Assembly: GCA_900540275.1 (NCBI GenBank)
Contig: UQFO01000001.1
Location: 1-64,000 of the forward strand
Reading direction: 5' to 3'
DNA length: 64,000 nt
DNA from: an uncultured Oscillospiraceae bacterium
Lineage (GTDB): Bacteria; Bacillota; Clostridia; Oscillospirales; Acutalibacteraceae
Shown here: positions 8,378 through 15,352 of the stretch, one piece after another
Numbering within the stretch: the first letter of the stretch is position 1
Layout: each line of letters starts with the position of its first letter
The notes under the pieces: generated by a model
What the model saw: only the letters and a program-made list of their open reading frames with translations
The model's database searches: none
What the model was told of the DNA's origin: nothing
Translations under genes and position numbers: made by a program

Positions 8378-9402
8378 ATAAGTTGAAAATACTTTTAATC
8401 TATATTTCCTCTAACCGGGTATGGATTATTACACTTGCCTGTTTGGACTTGTTCTTTATATTTCTTGCTTGGTTGGCTAACCCTGATTATTTTATAAATT
8501 ATGCTGCATTGATAATTTTTGTGTCATTTGCCGCACTTGCTATTCCTCTTGCTATATCAATCAGAAAACGTAACAAGGCAGACGCTATTTTTCGGCGTTT
8601 TCTATTAGAGCCGGACGATACCAACGAATACTTACTGTGTGAAGCTGTTCCCGCTGTAATACGCCCTCTTATCTGTGAATTGGGAAAACATTTGAGGACG
8701 CAGCAAGAATATATCAACGAACAGAAAATTACAGTTACAGACTATGAACACTATGTTGAAAATTGGGTGCATGAAATCAAAAAACCACTATCCCTTATGA
8801 CCTTGCTACTGGATAATCGAAAAGATGAAATGTCCCCTTTGGTTCATACTCGTATGCTTTATGTACGCGACCATACCCGACAGGATATAGAACAAATTCT
8901 ATACTTTTCAAGGCTTGGGGCTACACATAAGGATTACTCTTTTGAGTCGCTTTCAATTCTTGGAACTTGCCGTGAAGCAGTTGAAGATAATTTAACGCTT
9001 CTTGAAGAAGCCGGATTTTCTATTGAATATACCGAAAACGATTATCAAGTGATTTCTGACAAAAAAGGTCTGATGTTCATTTTAGGACAGATAATCAGTA
9101 ATAGTGTGAAATATGTGGGAAACAACCTTGCCCCACGGCTCATATTTTCCATAGCTGATAGTATGAATAGTGAACAGATTTCTTTATCTATCAAAGACAA
9201 CGGCACAAGCATACCATTGTCTGACTTACCCTTTGTTTTCGACAAGGGGTTTACCGGAGATACGGGCAGTTACCTTAGTCGTTCTACAGGTATGGGCTTA
9301 TACCTTGTTCAGAAAATGGCAACTGACTTATTTATCACGGTGGAGCTTAAAAACAATTCATACGGTGGAACAACCGTAACCTTGACGTTTCCAAAAGTGT
9401 AA
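8374..9402 (+). CDS. BceS-type intramembrane-sensing histidine kinase
   Basis: 342 residues. Two N-terminal membrane helices (about 13-33 and 40-62) are joined by only a few residues, so there is no extracellular sensor, as in BceS kinases that take their signal from the transporter. H-box ENWVHEIKKPLSLM, N-box-like FILGQIISNSVKY, G1 IKDNGTSI and G2 STGMGLYLVQKM are visible. Start is coupled to the regulator gene. Induction by a cell-wall peptide antibiotic is inferred from the family. Confidence 0.93.
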   Translation: MNKLKILLIYISSNRVWIITLACLDLFFIFLAWLANPDYFINYAALIIFVSFAALAIPLAISIRKRNKADAIFRRFLLEPDDTNEYLLCEAVPAVIRPLICELGKHLRTQQEYINEQKITVTDYEHYVENWVHEIKKPLSLMTLLLDNRKDEMSPLVHTRMLYVRDHTRQDIEQILYFSRLGATHKDYSFESLSILGTCREAVEDNLTLLEEAGFSIEYTENDYQVISDKKGLMFILGQIISNSVKYVGNNLAPRLIFSIADSMNSEQISLSIKDNGTSIPLSDLPFVFDKGFTGDTGSYLSRSTGMGLYLVQKMATDLFITVELKNNSYGGTTVTLTFPKV

Positions 9403-9424
9403 CGTCTATTTGGGAGGTAGTGAA

Positions 9425-9922
9425 ATGCAGTTACAGAATGAAATAGTAAAAAAGCACACGCCAATAAAAAGCTTGCTCATTGATTGGTTAATTATATTTG
9501 GAACGTATCTTTTTATCCGCATATTCTTTGCCCTCTTTGGGCTTCATCAGAATATTGTCCTCTTGGGCTGTTGCCTTGCGATATTGCCCTATCTTTTTGG
9601 GGCGTTATATTTACAGAAATCCCACAAGCAATGTCAATTATGGCTTGCTGCATTGGCTATTTTAATACCGTCGGTCGTTGAAAAAGCAGCAATATATTTA
9701 TTTGGTGCGTACTTATACAATTTAAGACCGATAAATGTTGTAGGAGTTATGGAAGCGATTAAGAGTAACGCACCATATACAAACTTCATTAAAAATCAAT
9801 CAGCACAGAATTTAATAAATCTATCATATTTTAATTGGACATATATTCTATGCAGTATAGCTATTTCTGTTTTGGTTATCCTGCTTTTACATAAGACAAA
9901 ACAAAAAAGTAATAAAGGATAA
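9425..9922 (+). CDS. Small membrane protein at the end of the Bce-type cassette
   Basis: The ATG at 9425 follows GGGAGG (9412-9417). The product has 165 residues with about four hydrophobic helices (residues roughly 17-37, 42-63, 71-92, 137-158) and a Lys-rich C-terminus. I do not recognise a family. It lies 22 bases after the kinase gene and shares the same low G+C, so it probably travels with the cassette and could be an accessory immunity or signalling protein. Confidence 0.7.
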   Translation: MQLQNEIVKKHTPIKSLLIDWLIIFGTYLFIRIFFALFGLHQNIVLLGCCLAILPYLFGALYLQKSHKQCQLWLAALAILIPSVVEKAAIYLFGAYLYNLRPINVVGVMEAIKSNAPYTNFIKNQSAQNLINLSYFNWTYILCSIAISVLVILLLHKTKQKSNKG

Positions 9923-9965
9923 TGAGAAATTTTTGAAATTGACATAGTATAGAACATCTGCCGGA

Positions 9966-9990
9966 CGACGGCAAAGAAAAAAAGCCGTCG
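9966..9990 (+). terminator. Hairpin after the Bce-type cassette
   Basis: CGACGGC (9966-9972) pairs perfectly with GCCGTCG (9984-9990) around an A-rich 11-base loop. There is no T-run after it, so it may be an mRNA-end stabiliser rather than a terminator. Confidence 0.4.
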
Positions 9991-10025
9991 CAACGCAGAC
10001 AGGTTTTCACGCGCCTATTCTATTT

Positions 10026-10063
10026 CGGCGGCTTTGATTTTCAGAGCCGCCGTTTCTTTTTAT
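10026..10063 (+). terminator. Rho-independent terminator
   Basis: CGGCGGCT (10026-10033) pairs with AGCCGCCG (10045-10052), followed by TTTCTTTTTAT. It closes the cassette transcript before the recombination module. Confidence 0.8.
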
Positions 10064-10129
10064 CTATCTAAATTCTAACGATAACTCTCCTACTAGATAA
10101 AGACATGGCGGTATCAAGGAGGTATCGTC

Positions 10130-10207
10130 ATGTCCTTTTTCCTATGCCCTAATAGACTGTTATCAAAAAAAGCCATTACCCGCCAACGGGTTATTCTGGC
10201 TACATAG
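10130..10207 (+). CDS. 25-residue leader-type ORF
   Basis: An ATG at 10130 lies 7 bases after a near-perfect AAGGAGG site (10116-10122) and encodes MSFFLCPNRLLSKKAITRQR plus VILAT, then TAG. The ribosome site is stronger than those of many real genes here, and the ORF is followed by a 12-bp hairpin (10249-10277). This is the layout of a translated leader controlling a downstream gene, here the sigma-like gene at 10415. No homolog is recalled with certainty. Confidence 0.5.
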   Translation: MSFFLCPNRLLSKKAITRQRVILAT

Positions 10208-10248
10208 ATGAACTCACAAATCATACATATACTTTTGATAATTCCTTT

Positions 10249-10289
10249 GCGCCTGTCTGCAATTTGCAGACGGGCGCATTTTGTATTTT
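10249..10289 (+). terminator. Leader hairpin / attenuator before the sigma-like gene
   Basis: GCGCCTGTCTGC (10249-10260) pairs with GCAGACGGGCGC (10266-10277; one wobble), followed by ATTTTGTATTTT. It lies between the 25-residue ORF and the sigma-like gene and could act as an attenuator. Confidence 0.6.
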
Positions 10290-10317
10290 ATCAAAAAACT
10301 TTTTCAAAAAATTTCTA

Positions 10318-10349
10318 AAACCAACGTCCATTTTGAAGTGCGTTGGTTT
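10318..10349 (+). other. Perfect 9-bp inverted repeat
   Basis: AAACCAACG (10318-10326) and CGTTGGTTT (10341-10349) with a 14-base loop. It may be an RNA stem in the leader of the sigma-like gene or a binding site for an element regulator. Confidence 0.5.
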
Positions 10350-10385
10350 GAGGGTTTACGAAAGGGGACATTTCAAACTCCACCG

Positions 10386-10407
10386 CTTTCGCGGCAGCGA
10401 AAGGAGG
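10386..10407 (+). promoter_or_regulatory. Hairpin overlapping the ribosome binding site
   Basis: CTTTCGC (10386-10392) pairs perfectly with GCGAAAG (10397-10403), and the right arm includes the first bases of the AAAGGAGG site (10400-10407) of the gene at 10415. A competing stem CCGC/GCGG (10383-10394) would free the site. This could give translational control. Confidence 0.45.
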
Positions 10408-10414
10408 TGAGAAC

Positions 10415-10855
10415 ATGAACGAGCCTATTCGTACCCAATGGCAAATCCGTTGTGCTTTTAACGGCTTTTGCAAACTGGCGTTGAAGCGAGAAGCTATGAA
10501 TGCCCACAGGGACACAAAGCAGCGACAATTACGCGAGGTTACTTTTTCTGACCTGTCGCCACTGGAAGAAAAACAGCTCTACGTCTGCGACGAGTATTTT
10601 GCAGATGATGAAGCAGAACAGTCTTTCGTTGTCGGCGGCAAAGAAATTACTGCGAAGCTGCTTGCCGAAGCCCTGCACAGTTTGCCGGAAGAAAAGCGGG
10701 AAACCGTACTGCTGTATTATTTCTTTGACATGAGCGAACGCGAGATTGCAAAGTTTTGTAATCTGTCAAGGACAACGGTACAGTCCCGCCGGACAAGCTC
10801 AATGAAGCTGTTAAAACGCTATTTGGAGGAAAAAGCCTATGACTGCACAGATTAG
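10415..10855 (+). CDS. Tn916 ORF7-like sigma-70-type regulator
   Basis: 146 residues. The C-terminal third has a sigma region-4-like helix-turn-helix: LAEALHSLPEEKRETVLLYY, then EREIAKFCNLSRTTVQSRRT. The N-terminal part is short and divergent. In Tn916 the equivalent gene (orf7) activates transcription through the excision and transfer genes. The ATG follows AAAGGAGG by 7 bases. The stop overlaps the next gene by 17 bases. Confidence 0.88.
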   Translation: MNEPIRTQWQIRCAFNGFCKLALKREAMNAHRDTKQRQLREVTFSDLSPLEEKQLYVCDEYFADDEAEQSFVVGGKEITAKLLAEALHSLPEEKRETVLLYYFFDMSEREIAKFCNLSRTTVQSRRTSSMKLLKRYLEEKAYDCTD

Positions 10856-11090
10856 TAAATCAGAACAGGACGAACGCGGCTTGTTGCCTTACCCGGTAAT
10901 CATAGCCGCTACTAAGGGCGACCCGGAAGCTATGAACATTGTCGTACAGCATTACGAAAGCTACATAGCGTCCCTGTCTATGCGAAAGCTGCGTGATGAG
11001 CGCGGAAATATCTATTGGGGCATAGATGAGGATATACGCGACCGCTTGCGTTCGCGTCTTATGCGGGCTGTCCTTTCATTCAAGGTTTGA
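10839..11090 (+). CDS. Tn916 ORF8-like helix-turn-helix protein
   Basis: 83 residues, in the position and size of Tn916 orf8. The segment YPVIIAATKGDPEAMNIVVQ followed by HYESYIASLS is the HTH_16-type pattern of this family, and the tail LRSRLMRAVLSFKV is also typical. It starts inside the end of the sigma-like gene, so the two are translated together and probably act together in controlling excision and transfer. Confidence 0.85.
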   Translation: MTAQISKSEQDERGLLPYPVIIAATKGDPEAMNIVVQHYESYIASLSMRKLRDERGNIYWGIDEDIRDRLRSRLMRAVLSFKV

Positions 11091-11499
11091 GATAACCACA
11101 AGCAGCGTCCCCCTTTCCGCTGCCTGTTGACTTGACCTTACTTGCTCTTTGACAAAGAAAGCGACGCAAGATAACGGCGACGCAGTATAGGGCAAATCGG
11201 ATACGTCCTTTTTGCGTTGAGCCATACGGCAGGTGCGCCATGACGCTTTTCTTCTATTGGAGAAAGTCGAGCGACCACCACCACGCCGGGGAACAAGTGT
11301 AGCGGCTTGTGGGCGACGACACGCACTAAGGGTAGACAAGCCTTTATAGCCATAGTCCGAGCGTTAAAAGCGTCGCAGGCATTGGGTAGAGCTGCCTTAA
11401 CGGGCAGGGGTGGAACTCCCGCGAGGTTGTGCTAACAGCCGTCCGATTAAAGCCCCTTTTACTATTCACTTTTCCTAATATTGAAAGGGGGACGATACT
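11091..11499 (+). ncRNA. 409-base G+C-rich intergenic region with several hairpins (candidate structured RNA)
   Basis: No gene is supported here. Stems seen: GCAGCG/CGCTGC (11102-11107 with 11118-11123), CTGCC/GGCAG (11392-11396 with 11403-11407) and GGTTGT/ACAGCC (11425-11430 with 11435-11440, one wobble). G+C is well above that of the flanking coding DNA. It could be a long leader controlling xis-int expression. No known RNA family is claimed. Confidence 0.35.
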
Positions 11500-11703
11500 A
11501 TGAGTAACGCCGACGTGCCTATTTGGGAAAAATACACGCTTACGATAGATGAAGCAGCTAAATACTTCCGTATCGGAGAAAACAAGCTGCGTAAATTAGC
11601 CGAGGAAAATCCTGCCGCCGGGTGGGTTATTATGAACGGCAACCGTATTCAAATCAAGCGCAAACAGTTTGAAAAAATGATTGATACCATAGACACAATC
11701 TGA
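11500..11703 (+). CDS. xis: Tn916-type excisionase
   Basis: 67 residues in the expected position directly before the integrase. IWEKYTLTIDEAAKYFRIGE followed by NKLRKLAEENP is the winged-helix DNA-binding part, and the C-terminus is basic (IQIKRKQFEKMI). In the Tn916 family Xis bends the element ends and promotes Int-driven excision. The ATG is preceded by GAAAGGGGG. An 80-base gap to int contains int's own AAAGGAG site. Confidence 0.9.
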   Translation: MSNADVPIWEKYTLTIDEAAKYFRIGENKLRKLAEENPAAGWVIMNGNRIQIKRKQFEKMIDTIDTI

Positions 11704-11783
11704 TAGTGAAATTGAGCCTTGAATGTGCTATAATGGGATAAGCATATCAAGGCTCTTTCCGTCTTGGAAAGGAGCATTGAAAA

Positions 11784-12977
11784 ATGTCAAAGAAAAGACG
11801 TGACAGCAAAAATCGAGTTTTGCGGTCGGGAGAGAGCCAGAGAAAAGACGGAAGATATGCTTACAAATATATAGATACCTTTGGTAATCCGCAGTTTGTG
11901 TATGCGTGGAAGTTAGTACCTACGGACAAGACCCCTGCCGGAAAGCGTGAGGATATATCCCTACGAGAAAAGGTAAAAGAGATACAGAAAGACCTTGACG
12001 ACGGGATAGACACCATAGGCAAGAAAATGACGGTCTGCCAACTTTATGCAAAGCAGATACGCCACCGGGGAAATGTAAGGTACAATACGAAAAACGGACG
12101 CAAGCGGCTGATGAAGCTACTGGAAGAAGATAAACTTGGGGGCTGCCCGATTGACAGCGTGAAGCTGTCCGACGCGAAAGAATGGGCAATCCGCATGAAA
12201 GAAAAAGGAATTTCCTATAAGACTATCAGTAATGACAAGCGTTCCTTGAAAGCTGCCTTTTACACAGCGATACAGGACGATTGCATAAGGAAAAATCCTT
12301 TTGACTTCCAGTTAAACACTGTCATTGAAGATGATACAGAACCAAAGGTTCCGCTAACACCAGCGCAGGAAGAAAGTTTTTTGTCCTTTGCTCAAAATGA
12401 CAAAGTTTATCAGAAGTATTATGACGAGCTTATTATTTTGCTTGGGACAGGGCTTCGTATCTCTGAACTTTGCGGGCTGACCGATACTGACATTAACTTT
12501 GAGAATAGGATAATCAATGTAGACCACCAACTTTTAAGAAGTGCGGAAACAGGATATTACATTGAAACACCAAAAACGAAAAGCGGTATTCGTCAAATTC
12601 CAATGAGCGAAAAAGTATATGAAGCATTTAACCGAGTGCTGAAACGGCGCAGGGGTGCAAAAGCTGTTACTATTGACGGTTACAGCAACTTCCTTTTCCT
12701 CAACCGGGACGGCTACCCGAAAACAGCTACCAATTATGACGGTATGTTTAGGGGGCTTGCAAAGAAGTACAACAAGTACCATGAGGAAGCTCTACCGAAA
12801 GTAATGACACCGCACACCTTACGTCATACGTTCTGTACCAACATGGCAAATGCCGGAATGAACCCGAAAGCATTACAGTACATTATGGGACATTCCAACA
12901 TTACTATGACGCTGAACTATTACGCACACGCTACTTTCGACAGCGCAAAAGCTGAAATGCTGCGGATAGCAGCTTAG
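11784..12977 (+). CDS. int: Tn916-type tyrosine recombinase (integrase)
   Basis: 397 residues. The N-terminal arm-binding domain (about 1-80) begins with a basic segment, followed by a core-binding SAM-like domain (about 82-180) and the catalytic domain. The catalytic set is complete: R225, K264, H344, R347, H370 and the Tyr in NYYAHA (Y379 or Y380). This matches the Tn916 Int layout closely. It catalyses excision and integration, usually into A+T-rich targets. The start ATG follows AAAGGAGC. Confidence 0.95.
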   Translation: MSKKRRDSKNRVLRSGESQRKDGRYAYKYIDTFGNPQFVYAWKLVPTDKTPAGKREDISLREKVKEIQKDLDDGIDTIGKKMTVCQLYAKQIRHRGNVRYNTKNGRKRLMKLLEEDKLGGCPIDSVKLSDAKEWAIRMKEKGISYKTISNDKRSLKAAFYTAIQDDCIRKNPFDFQLNTVIEDDTEPKVPLTPAQEESFLSFAQNDKVYQKYYDELIILLGTGLRISELCGLTDTDINFENRIINVDHQLLRSAETGYYIETPKTKSGIRQIPMSEKVYEAFNRVLKRRRGAKAVTIDGYSNFLFLNRDGYPKTATNYDGMFRGLAKKYNKYHEEALPKVMTPHTLRHTFCTNMANAGMNPKALQYIMGHSNITMTLNYYAHATFDSAKAEMLRIAA

Positions 12978-13012
12978 TAGTAAATCAAGGTTTTACTACT
13001 TCTTTACTACTT
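12975..13012. repeat. Int arm-type repeats at the element end
   Basis: TTTACTACTT occurs at 12992-13001 and 13003-13012 (11-bp period, one helical turn), with an inverted copy AGTAGTAAA at 12976-12984 overlapping the int stop. Tn916 Int binds short direct repeats near the element ends through its N-terminal domain, so these are good candidates for the right-end arm sites. Confidence 0.6.
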
Positions 13013-13071
13013 TTGAAAGCAAAAACCTAAGCGGATATAAAAATATATGTGAGTTTCTTCCGATACGAAAA

Positions 13072-13109
13072 ATGCCGGAAAAGCCTGTAAATACGGGCTA
13101 TACCGGCAT
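13072..13109. terminator. Nested hairpin downstream of int
   Basis: ATGCCGG (13072-13078) pairs with CCGGCAT (13103-13109). Inside it AGCCTGTA pairs with TACGGGCT (one mismatch-tolerant position). No T-run follows, so it may be an mRNA-end structure or an element-end feature rather than a classical terminator. Confidence 0.5.
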
Positions 13110-13155
13110 ATAAGAACTTCTAAAAAGATAATCAAAATTCATATCTAATTTTATG

Positions 13156-13222
13156 TTGACAAGTTATAAATAATATGATTAAATTATTGTAGATAAATAA
13201 ATTATATATATTTTATTTATCT
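13156..13222 (+). promoter_or_regulatory. Promoter and palindrome upstream of the secreted-protein/ABC operon
   Basis: TTGACA (13156-13161), a 17-base spacer and TTAAAT (13179-13184). Directly downstream lies a perfect 11-bp inverted repeat, AGATAAATAAA (13191-13201) and TTTATTTATCT (13212-13222), which could be an operator or a 5' RNA stem. The region is very A+T-rich and close to the presumed element end, so which side of the junction it belongs to is unclear. Confidence 0.6.
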
Positions 13223-13275
13223 GAAATCTGTTTGTGCACAAAACAGGAAATATTAAAAAACAAGGGGGATCAACT

Positions 13276-13719
13276 ATGCGGAAAAAAATCTTGAGCATAT
13301 CGCTTTGCGTGTTGCTCGCCTGTTCGCTGTTCGCGGTAAATACGGGGGCGGCGGGAAACATCTCGGATAGTTATCAGAAGCTTGACCTAAGTACCTCTAA
13401 GACCTCTTATACTGATACGGCTCGTCCAAAATATGATACTACCTCGGCGTATCAAAGATGTGTGGATTCTTCGGGCTTGCCATACATTTCTTATGTGTAC
13501 GGTTTAAAAGTGGGTGGTTCAAAATATAACGCTTCAGGAGGTAATGTCTATACACTTACTAAAAATACAACGAGGTATATGATTAACTACGTTAGAGAAA
13601 ATTACAATCAAAACTCTTCGACTTATACAAACTTTGCAGGAATGGCTTGTTATCCGAAAGGTACGGGTGGGATAAATTCTTTTACAGTAAAATTCTACTG
13701 GAGCCCTGATAGCGTCTAA
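13276..13719 (+). CDS. Small secreted protein (DUF2712-like), bacteriocin-like candidate
   Basis: The ATG at 13276 has AAGGGGGA upstream; an in-frame ATG at 13234 has no ribosome site. The 147-residue product has a clear signal peptide (MRKKILSISLCVLLACSLFA, cleavage near AAG). The mature part of about 120 residues is Tyr/Ser/Thr/Asn-rich, has two cysteines (CVDSSG and ACYPK) and ends FTVKFYWSPDSV. This resembles DUF2712 secreted proteins, and more loosely lactococcin 972-like peptides. A terminator separates it from the lipoprotein and ABC genes, which would leave it the most abundant product. Confidence 0.65.
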   Translation: MRKKILSISLCVLLACSLFAVNTGAAGNISDSYQKLDLSTSKTSYTDTARPKYDTTSAYQRCVDSSGLPYISYVYGLKVGGSKYNASGGNVYTLTKNTTRYMINYVRENYNQNSSTYTNFAGMACYPKGTGGINSFTVKFYWSPDSV

Positions 13720-13736
13720 ACAGCTCTTATTGCTGG

Positions 13737-13766
13737 CCGGAGCCGCTTTAAGCGGCTCCGGTTCTT
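13737..13766 (+). terminator. Internal terminator after the secreted-protein gene
   Basis: CCGGAGCCGC (13737-13746) pairs perfectly with GCGGCTCCGG (13752-13761), followed by TTCTT. It lies 17 bases after the stop and 18 before the next start, so it likely works as a leaky terminator giving less transporter than peptide mRNA. Confidence 0.75.
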
Positions 13767-13784
13767 ATAAAAGGAGGACTATCA

Positions 13785-14507
13785 TTGAAAAAATTTTTAT
13801 CTCCAATTCTTTGCGCTGTATGCATGAGCGTCCTGTTGCTGCCCTCCTGCGCGCAGGAGCCAGCGATTTCCACTCCTTCCGAACTTCAATTTCTAAAAGG
13901 AACAGATAAACCTATTCCGCTTGACAATAATTCAGATATTACAGACGATGATAGAAACTTTATAAATAAAGCAAATATTGTGTTAGGAAACAAATCTATT
14001 GAATATAAAAATGTAAAATATTCAGATATCAAAATTAAAAAGACAAAGAAGCTGCCTGCTGGAATAAAAAAAGAAGACGTTGACTATATGAACGACGGGA
14101 CGCAGGCCAGTACGGATAAAGACGGAACAATTCTCGACGACAAAACCTATCTGTTTGTAACAACGAGGATTACGAACAAAGCAGATGAGAGATTGTTGAT
14201 TCCAATGCAGATTAGGGTCGTTGCACTGGATGACGAGCTGTCCTATAAAAACTGTACCATAACAAGTATATACCGCAGCGGCAAAAACTTAAGTACACTA
14301 AAAGAAGGAACTCCGGAAAGAAAAAGCTATTACATGGAGTATTTTGAGCCTGGGGAATCGACCGTTTACACGATTGGCACGATTGTAAACGACGATTTAA
14401 TCAACGCTGATAATTTGTATTTTATATTGGATGCGCAATATACCGAAGAAGATTATAAGCAGCCTGGCTTTGAATTGGAAGAAGACAAGGCATATAAAAT
14501 AAATTAA
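13785..14507 (+). CDS. Lipoprotein of the secreted-protein/ABC operon
   Basis: 240 residues from a TTG start with AAAGGAGG upstream. The signal peptide ends in the lipobox LLPSC, so the mature protein is anchored outside the membrane. Residues about 100-235 contain a beta-rich segment (YLFVTTRITNKADERLLIP...FEPGEST) that resembles the immunoglobulin-like fold of small Firmicute lipoproteins (DUF4352/DUF5027 style). The family assignment is tentative. Its place between a secreted peptide and an ABC transporter suggests an immunity or substrate-binding role. Confidence 0.7.
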   Translation: MKKFLSPILCAVCMSVLLLPSCAQEPAISTPSELQFLKGTDKPIPLDNNSDITDDDRNFINKANIVLGNKSIEYKNVKYSDIKIKKTKKLPAGIKKEDVDYMNDGTQASTDKDGTILDDKTYLFVTTRITNKADERLLIPMQIRVVALDDELSYKNCTITSIYRSGKNLSTLKEGTPERKSYYMEYFEPGESTVYTIGTIVNDDLINADNLYFILDAQYTEEDYKQPGFELEEDKAYKIN

Positions 14508-14536
14508 GACAAACCAAAAACAGGTTGGGAGCGCTT

Positions 14537-15352
14537 ATGAAACGGATTTTTAAAATTGAAATGAAACGCGCGTTTTTAAACCGCATGTTTGCCGCAAGCC
14601 TGCTCATTGGGCTTGCTGTCTGCACCATTCAAATTTTTGCCGAAGTACTGCCCATGCAGCAGTACCAGCAATCGCTCACGCAGTCAGACATATACCCGCA
14701 CGGCGTTTTCAGCAAGTGGATTGGCGGCGGGAATTCCTACTGGGTGGTGCTGTATTTTGCGCTGCTCCCAATCCTGGCGGCGCTGCCGTTTGCCGACAGC
14801 CTGCACGCGGACCGCCGCAGCGGCTATGTGAAAAATATTTTTACGCGCGGGAAGAGAAGGTCGTATTATACGGCAAAATTTATCTCTGTTTTTTTATCCG
14901 GCGGCGCGGCGGCAGTCCTGCCGCTGCTTTGGAATTTGTACCTGTCCGCAATGCTGCTGCCAAGTATTATGCCCGACCCGGCTGCGGGAACCTTCTGGCC
15001 CAAAGCCGCGTCATTGTGGGCTGAACAATTCTATACGCAGCCCTATCTCTATACGGCAATCTTTTGTGCCATGATTTTTATTGTTTCCGGCCTGCTTGCA
15101 ACGGTCGCGCTCGCCGCGACTTTTTTTGTCAAATACCGGTTTGTTGTGCTGCTGGTTCCTTTTATTGTTTACCAGCTGATTACCTTCCTGTCAAGATTTG
15201 TTTCAGATATAGGACTCGATATGCAGCAATGGCTGATGCCGCAGCAGTATTTCCCGATTGAACCCGTTAAGGCTGGTGCGGAGGTTTTGCTGCTGGCGCT
15301 GATTGTATTGGGAATTTACTGCGTGCGGGTGAAAAAAGATGAAACATATTAA
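14537..15352 (+). CDS. ABC-2-like membrane protein 1 of the operon
   Basis: The ATG at 14537 (MKRIFKIEMKRAFLNRMF) is preferred, with GGGAG before it. The 271-residue product has about six hydrophobic helices (starting near residues 17, 72, 112, 172, 200, 245) and the basic N-terminal helix typical of ABC-2 permeases. It overlaps the next gene by 14 bases. With the two following membrane proteins and the ATPase it probably forms one exporter or peptide-removal complex. Confidence 0.75.
   Translation: MKRIFKIEMKRAFLNRMFAASLLIGLAVCTIQIFAEVLPMQQYQQSLTQSDIYPHGVFSKWIGGGNSYWVVLYFALLPILAALPFADSLHADRRSGYVKNIFTRGKRRSYYTAKFISVFLSGGAAAVLPLLWNLYLSAMLLPSIMPDPAAGTFWPKAASLWAEQFYTQPYLYTAIFCAMIFIVSGLLATVALAATFFVKYRFVVLLVPFIVYQLITFLSRFVSDIGLDMQQWLMPQQYFPIEPVKAGAEVLLLALIVLGIYCVRVKKDETY

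Larger units (their letters stand above)
1..13115. mobile_element. Right part of a Tn916/Tn1549-type integrative conjugative element
   Basis: Seen: TTRAP-like and Cys-rich VLP-like small genes, a relaxase with an HxHxH motif, a MobC-like gene, a resistance-type cargo cassette, then a sigma-like gene, a small HTH gene, an excisionase and a tyrosine recombinase in the order typical of the Tn916 right end. Known: Tn1549-like elements carry the same right-end set, with van genes where this one has a Bce-type module. The left end is outside the window. The right end is placed only approximately, after the integrase and its repeat cluster and before the A+T-rich stretch upstream of the next operon; 13115 is an estimate, not a seen junction. 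Confidence 0.85.

Noticed and set aside
11340..11450. tRNA-like hairpins in the ICE gap
   Set aside because: The stems do not form a cloverleaf of the right size, no T-loop sequence or CCA end was found, so it is kept only as a candidate structured region.
13234..13275. Upstream ATG of the secreted-protein gene
   Set aside because: No ribosome site before 13234, and the extra residues would put a polar stretch ahead of a normal signal peptide; 13276 has AAGGGGGA upstream.
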